Assembly (NCBI GenBank): GCA_015680685.1
Contig: MNCI01005867.1
Location: 712,813-776,812 of the forward strand
Origin: Gnetum montanum
Lineage: Eukaryota; Streptophyta; Gnetopsida; Gnetales; Gnetaceae
Direction of reading: 5' to 3'
DNA length: 64,000 nucleotides
Position numbers and translations under genes: made by a program. The notes under the pieces were generated by a model that was not told where the DNA came from, did not search any database, and saw only the letters and a program-made list of their open reading frames with translations. Below, one piece after another: positions 11,641 through 22,221 of this stretch; within the stretch, counting starts at the first letter, position 1, and the number at the start of each line of letters is the position of its first letter.

Positions 11641-12468
11641 GTTCTTTTTTTTTGCGCCCTCTCGCCTGCCGTGCCATTCATGTACTCCATCGCTGCAGTG
11701 TGAGGGCCAAAACGCTGAGCATGCCACCATGGAAGGAGAAGTGTACGCGTTAATCTCGTTTTTTTTAATTGGGTGAGACGTTATGTGATGTGACATGGCA
11801 AGGGTGACAAACCTCACTCCCTTCCCACTCTTCATAGTGCTACGTGTTGGCCTCTTGACCAAAATTATTTTTGAAATTCATAAGGTCCATATTGTAGAAA
11901 ATTGATCCATCTTTTGTTTCATTCTTATGCCTCTCTCTTGGAGATTCCCTCTCTACACCAAAATGTAGAAGTTAGAACCCTCAAATAAGAAAGGTTATCA
12001 TATTTCTCTTTTTATATAGCATAAAGGTTATGGGCCCAAATTCTTAGGATATGGGCTAGGCAAAGGTTTCCAATAAAGTATTTCAAAATGTTTCCAAGTC
12101 CATAAATGTCGCAAAATTTTCAAAATATCTCAAAAGAAATTTAAAAATCTAAAAGAAATTCAAAAATTTGAAGGAAATACAAAAATCTAAAGAATGTATA
12201 TTTTATCAAGGCATCTCAATGTTAGGTCTTAGTTATCCTCATTGAATGTATATTTTAACTAAGCATCTTCAAAGGCTAGGTCTTGGTTATCCTCAGTAAG
12301 GGACTCCTAGACAGCTTTTGGAATAACCTCACTACTATTATTTGATTATCCTTTTAAATTATTTTAATGTCCAAAAATATCATAAATTGTCCAAAAAGAA
12401 TCCAAAGAGTGTATATTTTAACTAGACATCTTTGAAGACTAGGTCCTGGTTTCCCTTACCGCTAAAGG
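11641..12468. other. Non-coding DNA with short irregular repeats (Copia target region)
   Basis: No gene. A motif like GTATATTTTAACTAAGCATC followed by GGCTAGGTCTTGGTTATCCTCA recurs at about 12187, 12246 and 12411, and AATAACCTCACTACTATTATTTG lies at 12321. The same kind of unit resumes at 48964 on the far side of the Copia element, which supports the inferred insertion point. Confidence 0.55.
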
Positions 12469-12713
12469 TGTTGGAAAAGTGAAGACAAATATGTTACTAT
12501 TATTTGTTGTATTTCCTCTTATGTTTTTTAAAAAGATGTTGCATTAAAAAAAAGGAGTCACTTTGTAAAGTGATGTTTATGTGGGAATGTGTTTTATCCC
12601 ACATGAGTTAGGATTGGGGTTTTGTCCTAATGTTTCCTTATAAATAGAAGGTTGGGGGTAGCCTTTACGGGTATGTTTTTTGATGCGGAAGCATTATATT
12701 AAGGTTTTACCCT
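12469..12713 (+). repeat. Copia 5' LTR, 3' part deleted
   Basis: The first ~245 bp match the right-hand LTR at 48304, including the inverted repeat TCACTTTGTAAAGTGA, the TCCCACATGAGTTAGGATT block and the TATA box CCTTATAAATAGAAGG (about 12637). After AAGGTTTTACC the sequence passes directly into integrase codons, so the rest of the LTR and over half of the coding region were lost in one deletion. Confidence 0.85.
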
Positions 12714-12956
12714 TTTTAGAGCTATTTGGAGAGGTAAAGACATTTCATATAGTCATGTAAGAATTTTTGGATGTGAGGCATTTATGCATATTCCAAAGGA
12801 GAATAGAACTAAGCTGTAGGATAGGGCTATATGTTGCATATTTGTTGGATATCTTGAATTGAAATGTGCAGTGAAATCAAATAATGTTAAATTAAGAGAA
12901 AACGTGATGTTTAGTGACCTACAAAAAAAAGACAAGGATAACAATGATTTAGATAG
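12714..12956 (+). pseudogene. Copia integrase C-terminal fragment
   Basis: Plus-strand remnant with the typical Copia block after the integrase core: VRIFGCEAFMHIPKENRTKL, then CCIFVGYLE and an ENVMFSD-like segment. One stop interrupts it after RTKL. In the family this part follows the DDE core and binds DNA or leads into the linker to RT. It stops at 12956, where element C inserted (target GATAG); reading resumes at 20718 or just after. Confidence 0.8.
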
Positions 12957-13043
12957 TGATGAGTGGTGAGGTATCCCCAATGCCTAACCATACGAATCAT
13001 AAGTGTTCTCGCATGATCTAGTTGAATTCTATGGATGGGACTA

Positions 13044-13895
13044 GTTGTGGCATCTAGATTGTTATGCCTTGATCACAGTTTGCTGTCTTCCCACTTGGAC
13101 TAGTGGTAACTTTGTCATGTATGGTTTAGTCCAGAGTGAGGCATATGATTCTTGATGTTGTTTCAGCCTTATGCTACTCCTAATGATAATAGAGAAATTA
13201 ATTACTTAATCTAATTAACAACATAAAGTAAAGTCTAAACTGGCCTACAAGTGATGAGTATCCATTCCCAGTTTACTGTACACATCCTGAACTCACGTGT
13301 CCACTACTGGGATTAGTGGACACGTGGGTTGATCACAGTTGTGGCATCTAGATTGTTATGCCTTGATCACAGTTTGCTGTCTTCCCACTTGGACTAGTGG
13401 TAACTTTGTCATGTATGGTTTAGTCCAGAGTGAGGCATATGATTCTTGATGTTGTTTCAGCCTTATGCTACTCCTAATGATAATAGAGAAATTAATTACT
13501 TAATCTAATTAACAACATAAAGTAAAGTCTAAACTGGCCTACAAGTGATGAGTATCCATTCCCAGTTTACTGTACACATCCTGAACTCACGTGTCCACTA
13601 CTGGGATTAGTGGACACGTGGGTTGATCACAGTTGTGGCATCTAGATTGTTATGCCTTGATCACAGTTTGCTGTCTTCCCACTTGGACTAGTGGTAACTT
13701 TGTCATGTATGGTTTAGTCCAGAGTGAGGCATATGATTCTTGATGTTGTTTCAGCCTTATGCTACTCCTAATGATAATAGAGAAATTAATTACTTAATCT
13801 AATTAACAACATAAAGTAAAGTCTAAACTAGCCTACAAGTGATGAGTGTCCATTCCCAGTTTACTGTACACATCCTGAACCCACGTGTCCACTAT
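13044..13895. repeat. 294-bp tandem repeat, 2.9 copies
   Basis: Repeat starts (GTTGTGGCATCTAG) recur at 13044, 13338 and 13632. Copies 1 and 2 look identical throughout; copy 3 differs at about four sites and resembles the 5' LTR more closely. Each junction holds a 12-bp perfect inverted repeat CACGTGTCCACT / AGTGGACACGTG with a 9-base loop (13294-13326 and 13588-13620), followed by TTGATCACAGTT, which also occurs 260 bp upstream at 13069. Neither the inverted arm nor this copy is present at the end of copy 3. Confidence 0.9.
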
Positions 13896-14329
13896 TGGGA
13901 TTACCAAGCACTATGCTACTGGGCAAATCAAGCAATAACATTGCTGGGATTACCAAGCGAATATGTGTTTATGCTCGAAATTGGTTGTGCTCATTCCACC
14001 AATTCATTAACATGCATGGAAACACAAATATTAACTAAGTACATAGAATATAAATTGCATTAAAAGTAAATTTAATTTAAGTCAAAGTGTTGTAATGAAT
14101 AAGAGTTAATCTTAATCTTATTGCCATTCATGGAATGTGTCTAGGTACATTGCCACTTGAATAAGACGTCGTACAACTGACTCAGATCCACATTGCGGGC
14201 ACTCATTGACTATTTTCTAACACTATGGAATAAAACTGAAAGAGTTCAGCTACTCTATTAACCAAAGAATTGCATAAACATGACTGAGAGCACATATTTA
14301 TAGATTTTATTGCTAGGCTGCATCGATGG

Positions 14330-14580
14330 GGCCTCATTGACACATGAAATGATGTGTTAATGGAGCTGGATTGATGGGGCCTTGTTGACCCAACTAACCA
14401 CATCGATGAGGCCTTGTTGATGCAGCCTTGTTATTGGAGCCTTAACATCAGAGCCTTGTTGTTAGATCCTTGACATCGAAGCCTTGTTGTTGGAGTTTTG
14501 ACATTGGAGCCTTGTTGTCGAAGCCTTGTTGTTGGAGCCTTGATATTGAAGCCTTGATGTCGAGGCTAGGATATTAGAGC
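14330..14580 (-). repeat. Short tandem repeats in the U3 of element C
   Basis: Irregular repeats of GAGCCTTGTTGTT, GGAGCCTTGACATCG and AAGCCTTGATGTCGAGG lie where A, D, E and G carry GATATCGC palindromes. A shorter array is at 20560-20650 in the partner LTR. They lie upstream of the predicted TATA region (ATATTTATAGATTTTATT, minus strand reading, near 14290-14310). Confidence 0.6.
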
Positions 14581-14633
14581 CAATCGAAAAGTTGACTTTT
14601 TATTAGACAATCCAACCAACTAATGATTCATCA

Positions 14634-14648
14634 TACCCCCATGACTGA
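14634..14648 (-). promoter_or_regulatory. Polypurine tract of element C
   Basis: Minus-strand TCAGTCATGGGGGTA directly precedes the 3' LTR, as in A, D, E and F. Confidence 0.8.
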
Positions 14649-16863
14649 ATAAAAACTTGTCATCGAGTTAACAAGATAGGATTGAGCTTTTTTTACAAAA
14701 TTGAGAAGGTATGGAATTATTGATTGATGCTAACTATTGATTGACTTTGAGTGCTGCATTACAAAATTTTATTCGATTAGATGCATACAAAATGACAGAA
14801 TGATAAAAAGACTAGACATGCTTTGAAGATTACAAAATTTATAGAGGTCTTTAAGGATCTACTGAAGATGATTCTTCTTGTTGTCGCTAGCAGTTGCAAA
14901 CTTCCAACCTAGATTGTTATGTTGATGCTTCTCTAGTTATGTGCAACATTCTTGAAAGATGGACTGAAATTTCTTCTCATCGTTCCATGGATCTAGTAAA
15001 CACGTGATGCTTGAGCTGTTATCTTGTGTGTGCTATGATTTGTTCATGGGCATATCCTCTGTTGTCCCTCTCTTAGCTTCATTTCCATGCCTAGCAAAAG
15101 ACCTTCTTTCTTAGGCATTTCTTTTAGCATCACCTGTAGTCACCAATGGATCAACATTAGTTTTGGTAAATTTTCCTTAATAATTAACCCTTTTTGAATC
15201 CCTTAGTTTTCATTTAAGCATAACATGATGACATCATACTATGCTCGAGGCTATGAGGTAACTAACATCATCAAGCCATTCACATTATTTTGATCAATTA
15301 CTATTAGTTACCATGATGTTCGAAAATAGGATGTTAGAAAACTTTCAAAATTTCAAAGTGGACATCCCTAGCCCCCATGACTAATAAGCATAACTCCATA
15401 AGCACAAAAGTTTTCAAAAAATTGAAACCAAAGGTCTGATTTAGAAGATGGTCAACAAATATTGAACTTGAAGGATATTTTAACAGGAAAAGTAGGAAAA
15501 AAGTAAAAAAGTAAAAAAGTAATTGAAAGTGATGAGAAGTACCAAAATTATGCATAAATTCAGAGAAACTGTCATTAATGTTCTAGAAGATGTGAAGGTT
15601 AGTTCAAAGCCATGATCAACAAAAATTATTCAAGTTGGTCCTCCCCAAAGCAGGCTTCTACCATAATGCTCTTGCGCAGCCACTTCTATAGATGTTCGTG
15701 GGCACCCAAGAAGTTAAATATAGACCATGCTTTTATTCCAAACAACACACAACTGCCATGGTTGGGATGTTGTACTATACTACACAAAACCAAAAGGCTC
15801 ATAATTGCATGTAGTAGTGAGGGGAATAATGGGATGAGAAGGATTGTAGAGATTGGGATGTAAGGTACTTGACCATGTCCACAATAGGTTCTTGTGATAA
15901 ATGTGATTAAAATGATCAGCATACCCATCCGTCCAAGTTCAGACCATGTCCATACCATGAACAGTAACCTTGCATTGATGTGTTCCCTCCTACCGACTAT
16001 CATGAGTCCAAAACTACCTCAAAGAATGATCATCACTCTAAAAAGAGAAGAAAGGAGAAGAAGGAAGGAAGGGCCTTAGTTAGAGGGGTGCCTTCATGCA
16101 TGGGTAACATGTCTTTCCAGCCCCATAACCAGTGCTTATAGCCCATTATTATGTCTAAGGGGTGTGCTTTGAATTCCCATTATTGTTTTTTTCTCCCTTT
16201 TTTTTCTTTTTTTTTGTATTTTATTGTTTTTTTTGTAATGGGAACCACACCATGCAAAGACAACTTCCTTTTTATTGGTTGACAAAGGAGTGATGATACA
16301 TTCCAAGAGGAGTCATAAACCACACAAAGGAAGATAAGACAAAAACCCAACAAGTTCCTTTGAGGTCATACCCTTACCATTCCCACTTGGTCATTTTCTC
16401 TTTCTTTAAGGTACAATGATCATTGATTAATTTTAGTTTCATGAAAGAAGAACCAAACTATTTCCTTGAAAAAGACCTTTTATTCAAAGAACTGAAGGGA
16501 TGGATGAGGTGGTCTCATTGCTTTACATAATTACTTACCCAATCATTTTGATAACATAGCACAAAAACCCAACACATAGTGTTGACTTTTGCATCATGAC
16601 TTGGAAATATTATTAATGAAAATATAAAATAAATTCATAAAACATAAAGGAAATGACTAAAAAAAAGAGAAAAATATAAAGAAAAAATATTAAGAAATGG
16701 AAAACATATTAAGAATCAGAAAATTTTGGAAGAAATAAGAAAATAATAAGAAATTGCAAAAATAAAAGGGTGAAAAACACTTATTAGTTCTTGAACCAGG
16801 ATGGAGCATCTCCTCATGACTGATCTTATGGCTATACATTCGGGAGATGGATTGTATAATTCC
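14649..16863 (-). other. 3' non-coding region of element C
   Basis: No credible gene. It aligns with the 3' UTRs of A and G. It has an internal polypurine-like motif (15371-15384), the conserved block CCTGCTTTGGGGAGGACC (minus, complement of 15637-15655) with a weakened stem, and the CCTTAGTTAGAGGGGTGCC region (16073-16092) also present in A and H. Confidence 0.65.
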
Positions 16864-19587
16864 CTAGTTGTACACCATCAATTTTCCATCTATCATTGTT
16901 ACTAATTTAATTAATCGTGTGGTAGCACATCTAACATTGGTGATAGTCTCGTTTAGATCATTCAGAGAGATATCTTCATCTAGACTTGAAGGTATTTCCA
17001 TTTTTAGGGGTCCAGATGTGTTTGCTTCTTCTTCTTGATTTTCTATTTTAATTCCTAGGTCTTTGTGTTTAATATCCATTTTCGGTGTATAATTAGAGTG
17101 TAGGATATTTGTGTCTAAGTCCTATGTTTGGTCCATTTTCTTATGTCTAGAACTAATAAGAAGATCAATTATCTCCATGCATCTTTGAAACAATTTTATA
17201 TTCTCATTTTCAAGCCACTAGGTGTCTTCTAGTTTAGTGGCTACTACGTAGATTGGTTTTTGCTCACACACTTGCTCCTAAAATTTGTTGTGGGCTATGT
17301 TAATATTTTTAATTTTTGGCCCACAACTACACCCTTTACTATTAGTAGTGATGCATGAATTCTTTTGTCTCTCCACAGTGTCAGATTCATCACTTTTTTT
17401 AGGTGTTAGACTAATGACGGATGTTGGCCTTTGCATAGGATTAGAGGACATTGGTTATGGAAGGAAGGGTGTTGCACTTGATTAGAATTATGTTGGTTTG
17501 GATGAGTTAGTAGGTCCACAAGTTTTGTGCTTATGCATGGGAATTGTCCTAAAGAAAGAGTATTTTTGAGATTGTGGTGGAGATCTATTGGCATTATCAT
17601 TTCTATGTATGTTTGTAGCACAAGTAGCATTTTCTCATTGATGTCATGGTGCTGAACCTTCTTGTGTTGCTGTTGGTGACATATGGTGAAGGGAAGTATG
17701 AGAATATTGAGGACATGATGAAGGATGAGAGGTGTGAGGTGGTGATCCTTCAAAAGATGTCGTGGGTCGATGATATTTGGGAGAGTGGTAGTAGCAATTT
17801 GAAGTAGAGGAGGTAGAACTAGTCGGGGAAACAGGTTGTTGAACATAATATCCATATGGGTTAGGCTGGTAGTAATGGTAGGGATGGCTTGGTGATGGCT
17901 TCCCCCACAATTTTGGATTTTGCCATTGTAGTTGATTATGGTGTTGAGGCTAGTAATAAGTTCCCCTAGGATAGTACGATTGGTTGTGGGACTGTCTATA
18001 ATTACTTTGTGAAAAAGAAAATTTCCTAGGCATGTGATTTTGTACAAATTTTGGGTTTAATGCAAAAGCCCAATACTCATGTAGATGTAACATGATTGGG
18101 TAATAGCCCTTTGGATGGTCATATAGGCAGATGTCACATCCATCATCTTCTTCTGTGGTTGAGTCTATAGCCTCTTTTTCTACAACCATTTTCCCTATTT
18201 GATAATAAGTGTTCCTAGCTATTTCTTGGTTCTTCTTCTTTCATTTACTGTGATCATCTAATTCATTTTGTGTACAGTTTCTATGAAAGTTGTGGCATTT
18301 TCATTTATCCACTTTGACATCCTATCTAGCCTTGCCTAGTGTTCATCAAGAGATTGTTGCAGTGGCAAGGTTTGTTGTGAAATCACCTCATCGGAAACTG
18401 CCTCTTTTTCCTCATCATAGATATGGACCCTCTTCTTTTGAAGAATTGGATCCCAGTGATATTTCTCAACATTCTCTTGTTTACATAGCTCTTCTTGTTC
18501 TTTCACCACCTGCTTGATTAGCCTTTGTATCTGATGAACTTTTAGTTCATATAATTGACCTTGAGCATACATCCTAAGGGTCTTCCTAGTTTCATTACAA
18601 AGCCCATCTATGATGTGGAAAATTTGCTCTTTTTGAGAGAGATCATGACTGGGACATCTATGTAGTAGTGAATGGTATCTATCCAAGGCCACATCCAAGG
18701 GTTCATGATTTTCTTACTTCCACCCTTGGATTTGTTTTTTAGGTTGGACGCTCTTGCATAAGTTTGGTATTTTTCATTGAAAAGTTCTACCATTGCAGAT
18801 CATTGGTGGATGGAACTTGGTTCTATGATCTATACCAACTTTTAGCTTCATCTATTAGTGTCCTAGGGAAGAGCTTAAGCTTTTGCCACTTATTTTCAAT
18901 ATTTTGCAAGGCATAGGCATCATGGAAGGCTTGTAAGTGATGTTGTGGATTAGAATCATAGCCTCCCATAAATTTAGGGATGTTATTCATATCAAGCCTT
19001 TTGATGCAACTTTCCTTGTGATGCCTATGGGGTATCTTAACTACCTCTATGATCTACATTAGGCTCTTAGTGGCCAACAAGGGTTCATTATCATTAGACA
19101 TGTCATGGTGAAAATTTCTATTTCTATTTGTCTAATTATGATGATTTTGTTTATGTTCATTTTGATGTCTTTGATTTTGCCCTTGGATTTGATTTCTATT
19201 CTTATTTTGACCCCATAGTGGAGCTTGATCTCTATACCTAGGTTCATCTTCATCAAAACTAGACGTTGAAGAGGAAGAGGAAGATGAGGAACTGAGAGGA
19301 TTACCATGGCTTTGATAGTATTCCTCATAGTTCCTTAATTTATCTTTTTTAGGTTTTGAATAGGTCCTAGGCCTTGAGGCCTCCCCTTATCTAGGACTTA
19401 CTTCATCTCCTCTAAGGTTGTCTACCTTAGGTGAATGTAGTCCTTGAGCGTAGTAAGGGTGGTCATGAACATATGAAACCCCTGCATGAGGTTGGTCACT
19501 CTAATTTTCTTCAACATATATCTCATTGGTTCTCCAATGAATGTTCTCTTCATACGATGCATTATCACTTCCTTGTGAAAGAGACAT
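16864..19587 (-). pseudogene. Element C gag relic plus protease-RT spacer remnant
   Basis: The minus-strand start codon at 19587-19585 begins MSLSQGSDNASYEE, followed by HWRTNEIY, which D and E share. A serine-rich then acidic stretch follows (about 19260), then the capsid core (18900-18340, with DGLCNETRKTL) and a zinc knuckle CDICLYDHPKGYY (about 18150-18110) whose last Cys is now Tyr. A Tyr/Pro-rich tail follows (17910-17640). Near 17230 an IYVVAT-like segment matches the protease-RT spacer of A and G, so the protease core itself was lost. The open stretch 17079-16864 is not recognised. Many stops; particle formation is impossible from this copy. Confidence 0.7.
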
Positions 19588-19693
19588 TGTTGTTGGTGTA
19601 TGATGTGTGTGACATAGTATTTTTCCAAAGATAGTTTGTTAATGCATTTATATCTCTTGTGTATGATATAACTAATCTAGATAACTAGCACCA

Positions 19694-19711
19694 TCCTCAG
19701 CAATGGCACCA
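19694..19711 (-). promoter_or_regulatory. Primer-binding site of element C (tRNA-Asp)
   Basis: Minus-strand TGGTGCCATTGCTGAGGA lies one base inside the 5' LTR. It matches the complement of the plant tRNA-Asp 3' end (TGGCGCCGTTGCCGGGGA) at 14 of 18 positions; all differences are C-to-T or G-to-A. Confidence 0.75.
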
Positions 19712-19712
19712 A

Positions 19713-20717
19713 TGATGAGTGGCGACATACCCCCTACGCCCAACCATACAAATCACAAGCGTTCACACATGATCTGGTAGAATTTTGTGGATGGGACTAG
19801 TTGTGGCATCTAGATTGTTATGCCTTGATCGCAGTTCATTGTCTTTCCACTTGGACTAGTGGTAGCTTTGTCACATATGGTTTAGTCCAGAGTGAGGCAT
19901 ATGATTCTTAATGTTGTTTTGACCTTATGCTACTCCTAATGATAATAGAGAAATCAATTACTTAATCTAATTAACAACATAAACTAAAGCCTAAACTAGC
20001 CTATAGGTGATGAGTGTCTATTCCTAGCTTGTCGTACATGTCCTAAACCCATGTATCCACTACTAGGATTACCAAGTGCTATGTTACTATGCGAACCAAG
20101 CAATAACACTATTAGGATTACCAAGTGAATATGTGTTTACACTTGAAATTGATCGCACTCATTCTACCAATTCATTAACATGCATGGAAACATAAATATT
20201 AACTAAGTACATAGAATATAAATTGCATTAAAAGTAAATTTAATTTAAGTCAAAGTGCTGTAATGAATAAGAATCAATCTCAATCTTATTGCTATTCATG
20301 GAATGTGTCTAGGTACATTGCCACTCGAATAAGACACTGTACAACTGACTTAGATCCACACTACAGGCACTCACTGATTATTCTCTAAGACTACGGAATA
20401 AAACTACAAAAGTTTGACTACTCTACTGACCAAAGAATTACATAAACATAGCTGAGAGCACATATTTATAAATTTTATTACTAGGTTGCATTGATGGGAC
20501 CTTGTTGACACATGAAATGATGCATCAATAGGGCTATGTCTATGGGGCCTCATTGATGCAATTGACTACATTGATGAGGCCTCGTCAATGCAACCTTGTT
20601 GTTGGAGCCTTGACATCGGAGCCTTGATATTGAAGCCTTGATATCAAGGCTAGGATATTGAAGCCAACTGAAAAGTTGACTTTTTATTAGATAACCCAGC
20701 TAACTGACGATTCATTA
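19713..20717 (-). repeat. 5' LTR of element C
   Basis: A 1005-bp LTR; its outer end reads TAATGAATC where the 3' LTR has TGATGAATC. It is followed directly by the target duplicate GATAG (20718-20722). Confidence 0.88.
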
Positions 20718-21252
20718 GATAGCATGAGGATTCCTTTTAGGATGATTGAAGAAATTGAACATGATGAAATTCATGGATTTTCTAGATATAGTAACATTGG
20801 ACAATAAACTATAATTACAAGGTAGTAAGTTGAAAATGAAAGAAAACAATCTGGAAATTTAAGATAGCATGGGCAACAAGTTGGAAATATAGGACATCAA
20901 GTTGAGAACTTAGGACAACAAGGAAATGAGATAGACGATGATGGACAACAAGCTGTAGATGTATCTCATTAGGTTAGAAGGTCAACAAGAGCTACCATAC
21001 CTATTGATAGGTACTATCCTTCACTGAATTATGTACTTTATAGTGATAGTGGTGAATCAAAAATAGTGGAGGGAGCCATGACGTTTGTTGATGTTGTAAA
21101 GTGGAAGGTAACTATGAATGATGAATGGGAATCACTCCAACAAAACAAAACTTGGGAGTGTGGTTTAGTTGCCAAAAAGAAAAAACCCTTAGAGTGCATG
21201 TGGCTATATAGAATTAAAACAAAGGCTAATGGAAAAAATGTTTCAAGGCTAG
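20718..21252 (+). pseudogene. Copia integrase-RT linker and start of RT
   Basis: Plus-strand continuation of the Copia pol. A low-complexity Gln/Gly-rich linker with stops is followed by RRSTRATIPIDRYYPS, the usual Copia block before RT, then WKVTMNDEWESLQQNKTWE and WLYRIKTKANG, the N-terminus of Copia RT. It ends at GCTAG (21248-21252), where D inserted; the same frame resumes at 29957 with ARLVVKGY. Confidence 0.85.
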
Positions 21253-22085
21253 TGATGGGACGCGATATTGTATGGGCCGCGATATCGCATGGGCTGTGAT
21301 ATCGCGTCTTCCCTTGCGATATCGCGTACGCGATATCGCAGTCTGTTGCCATGTCTATAAATAAGAGGTGGTTCTCCCTTGTTTCATAAATTTAGATTAG
21401 ATTGTAGCAAAAATTTGGCAGTTTGATCCCTCCAGAGATAGATTATTTTTCCCGTGTCTGCCGCAGTGTGGTGAATGTAATTGTACGACATCCTTTATTC
21501 GAGTGTGACGTACTTGGACACGCACATGACCAACAATAAAGATCGAGATTACTTCATCATTGCAGCATTCACTTTGTTTATTTATTTATTTATTTGTTAT
21601 TTACTGCTTTCCTAATTAGTCTCTTTCACCCTTAAACTCATGTTAAAACGTGGAATGAGTACGACTTGATTATGAGCATTTAAGTGTGACTACTTGGTAA
21701 CCTAGTGGCGTACCTAGGATCTGCGCTTGGTAATCCTAGTGGTAGTCATGCATGAAGTCCAAGATGTGTATGGATAATTAAGGAGCGGATGCTCATCGCA
21801 CTTAGGCTAGATTAGATTCTCTTACCCTTTTCCTGCTAGCTTAGTTAATATTACTTTCTATTGCCTTTAGGAGTAGCATTAGATTAGAAACACATCATAC
21901 ACCTCACCCTGGACTAAACCATACATGACAAATATAATACTAGTCTAGGTGGAAAGACAGTGAACTGTGACCTAAGGATAACTTTCTAGGTGTCACAACT
22001 AGTCCGTTTGCGGAGTTCAACTAGATCGTGCGTGAAAATGCTTGTATTCGTATGGTTGAGTGTAGGGGTATCTCGCCACTCATCC
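21253..22085 (+). repeat. 5' LTR of element D
   Basis: 833 bp from TGATGGGACGCG to GCCACTCATCC. TATA box at 21356-21365 and AATAAA at 21535-21540 imply a short U3 of ~135 bp, R of ~170 bp and a long U5. It pairs with 29075-29956. Confidence 0.92.
21259..21365 (+). promoter_or_regulatory. U3 palindrome array and TATA box of element D
   Basis: Five GATATYG-type palindromes lie directly upstream of the TATA box TATAAATAAG. The last two form a perfect 24-bp palindrome at 21316-21339 (two GCGATATCGC decamers joined by GTAC). Similar arrays lie in A, E, G, the solo LTR and the LTR at 63652. They are probably the binding sites of a dimeric regulator; that role is inferred. Confidence 0.65.
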
Positions 22086-22087
22086 TA

Positions 22088-22105
22088 TGGCGCCGTTGCT
22101 AGGGA
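22088..22105 (+). promoter_or_regulatory. Primer-binding site of element D (tRNA-Asp)
   Basis: TGGCGCCGTTGCTAGGGA, two bases after the LTR, matches the tRNA-Asp complement at 16 of 18 positions. The two changes together turn one CG into TA. Confidence 0.85.
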
Positions 22106-22221
22106 CGATGCTAGTTATCTAGATTAGTTATATCATACAAGGTCGCTATATAGAACTTAACGATATATCTCTTAGAAAGAAGTAAGTAATTATAAAAAGT
22201 CACGTAAATTCACACACAACC

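Larger units (their letters stand above)
12957..14633 (-). repeat. 3' LTR of element C with internal triplication
   Basis: Minus-strand ends TGATGAATC (14633) and CCACTCATCA (12957). It aligns with 19713-20717 but is 672 bp longer, mainly because of the 294-bp tandem repeat at 13044-13895. Confidence 0.9.
12957..20717 (-). mobile_element. Element C: gag-only Athila-like derivative
   Basis: Minus-strand element bounded by GATAG at 12952-12956 and 20718-20722. LTRs are 19713-20717 (5') and 12957-14633 (3', enlarged by a tandem triplication). It carries a tRNA-Asp type primer site, decayed gag, a short relic of the protease-RT spacer and a 3' UTR related to A and G. The protease core, RT, RNase H and integrase are absent. 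Confidence 0.9.
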
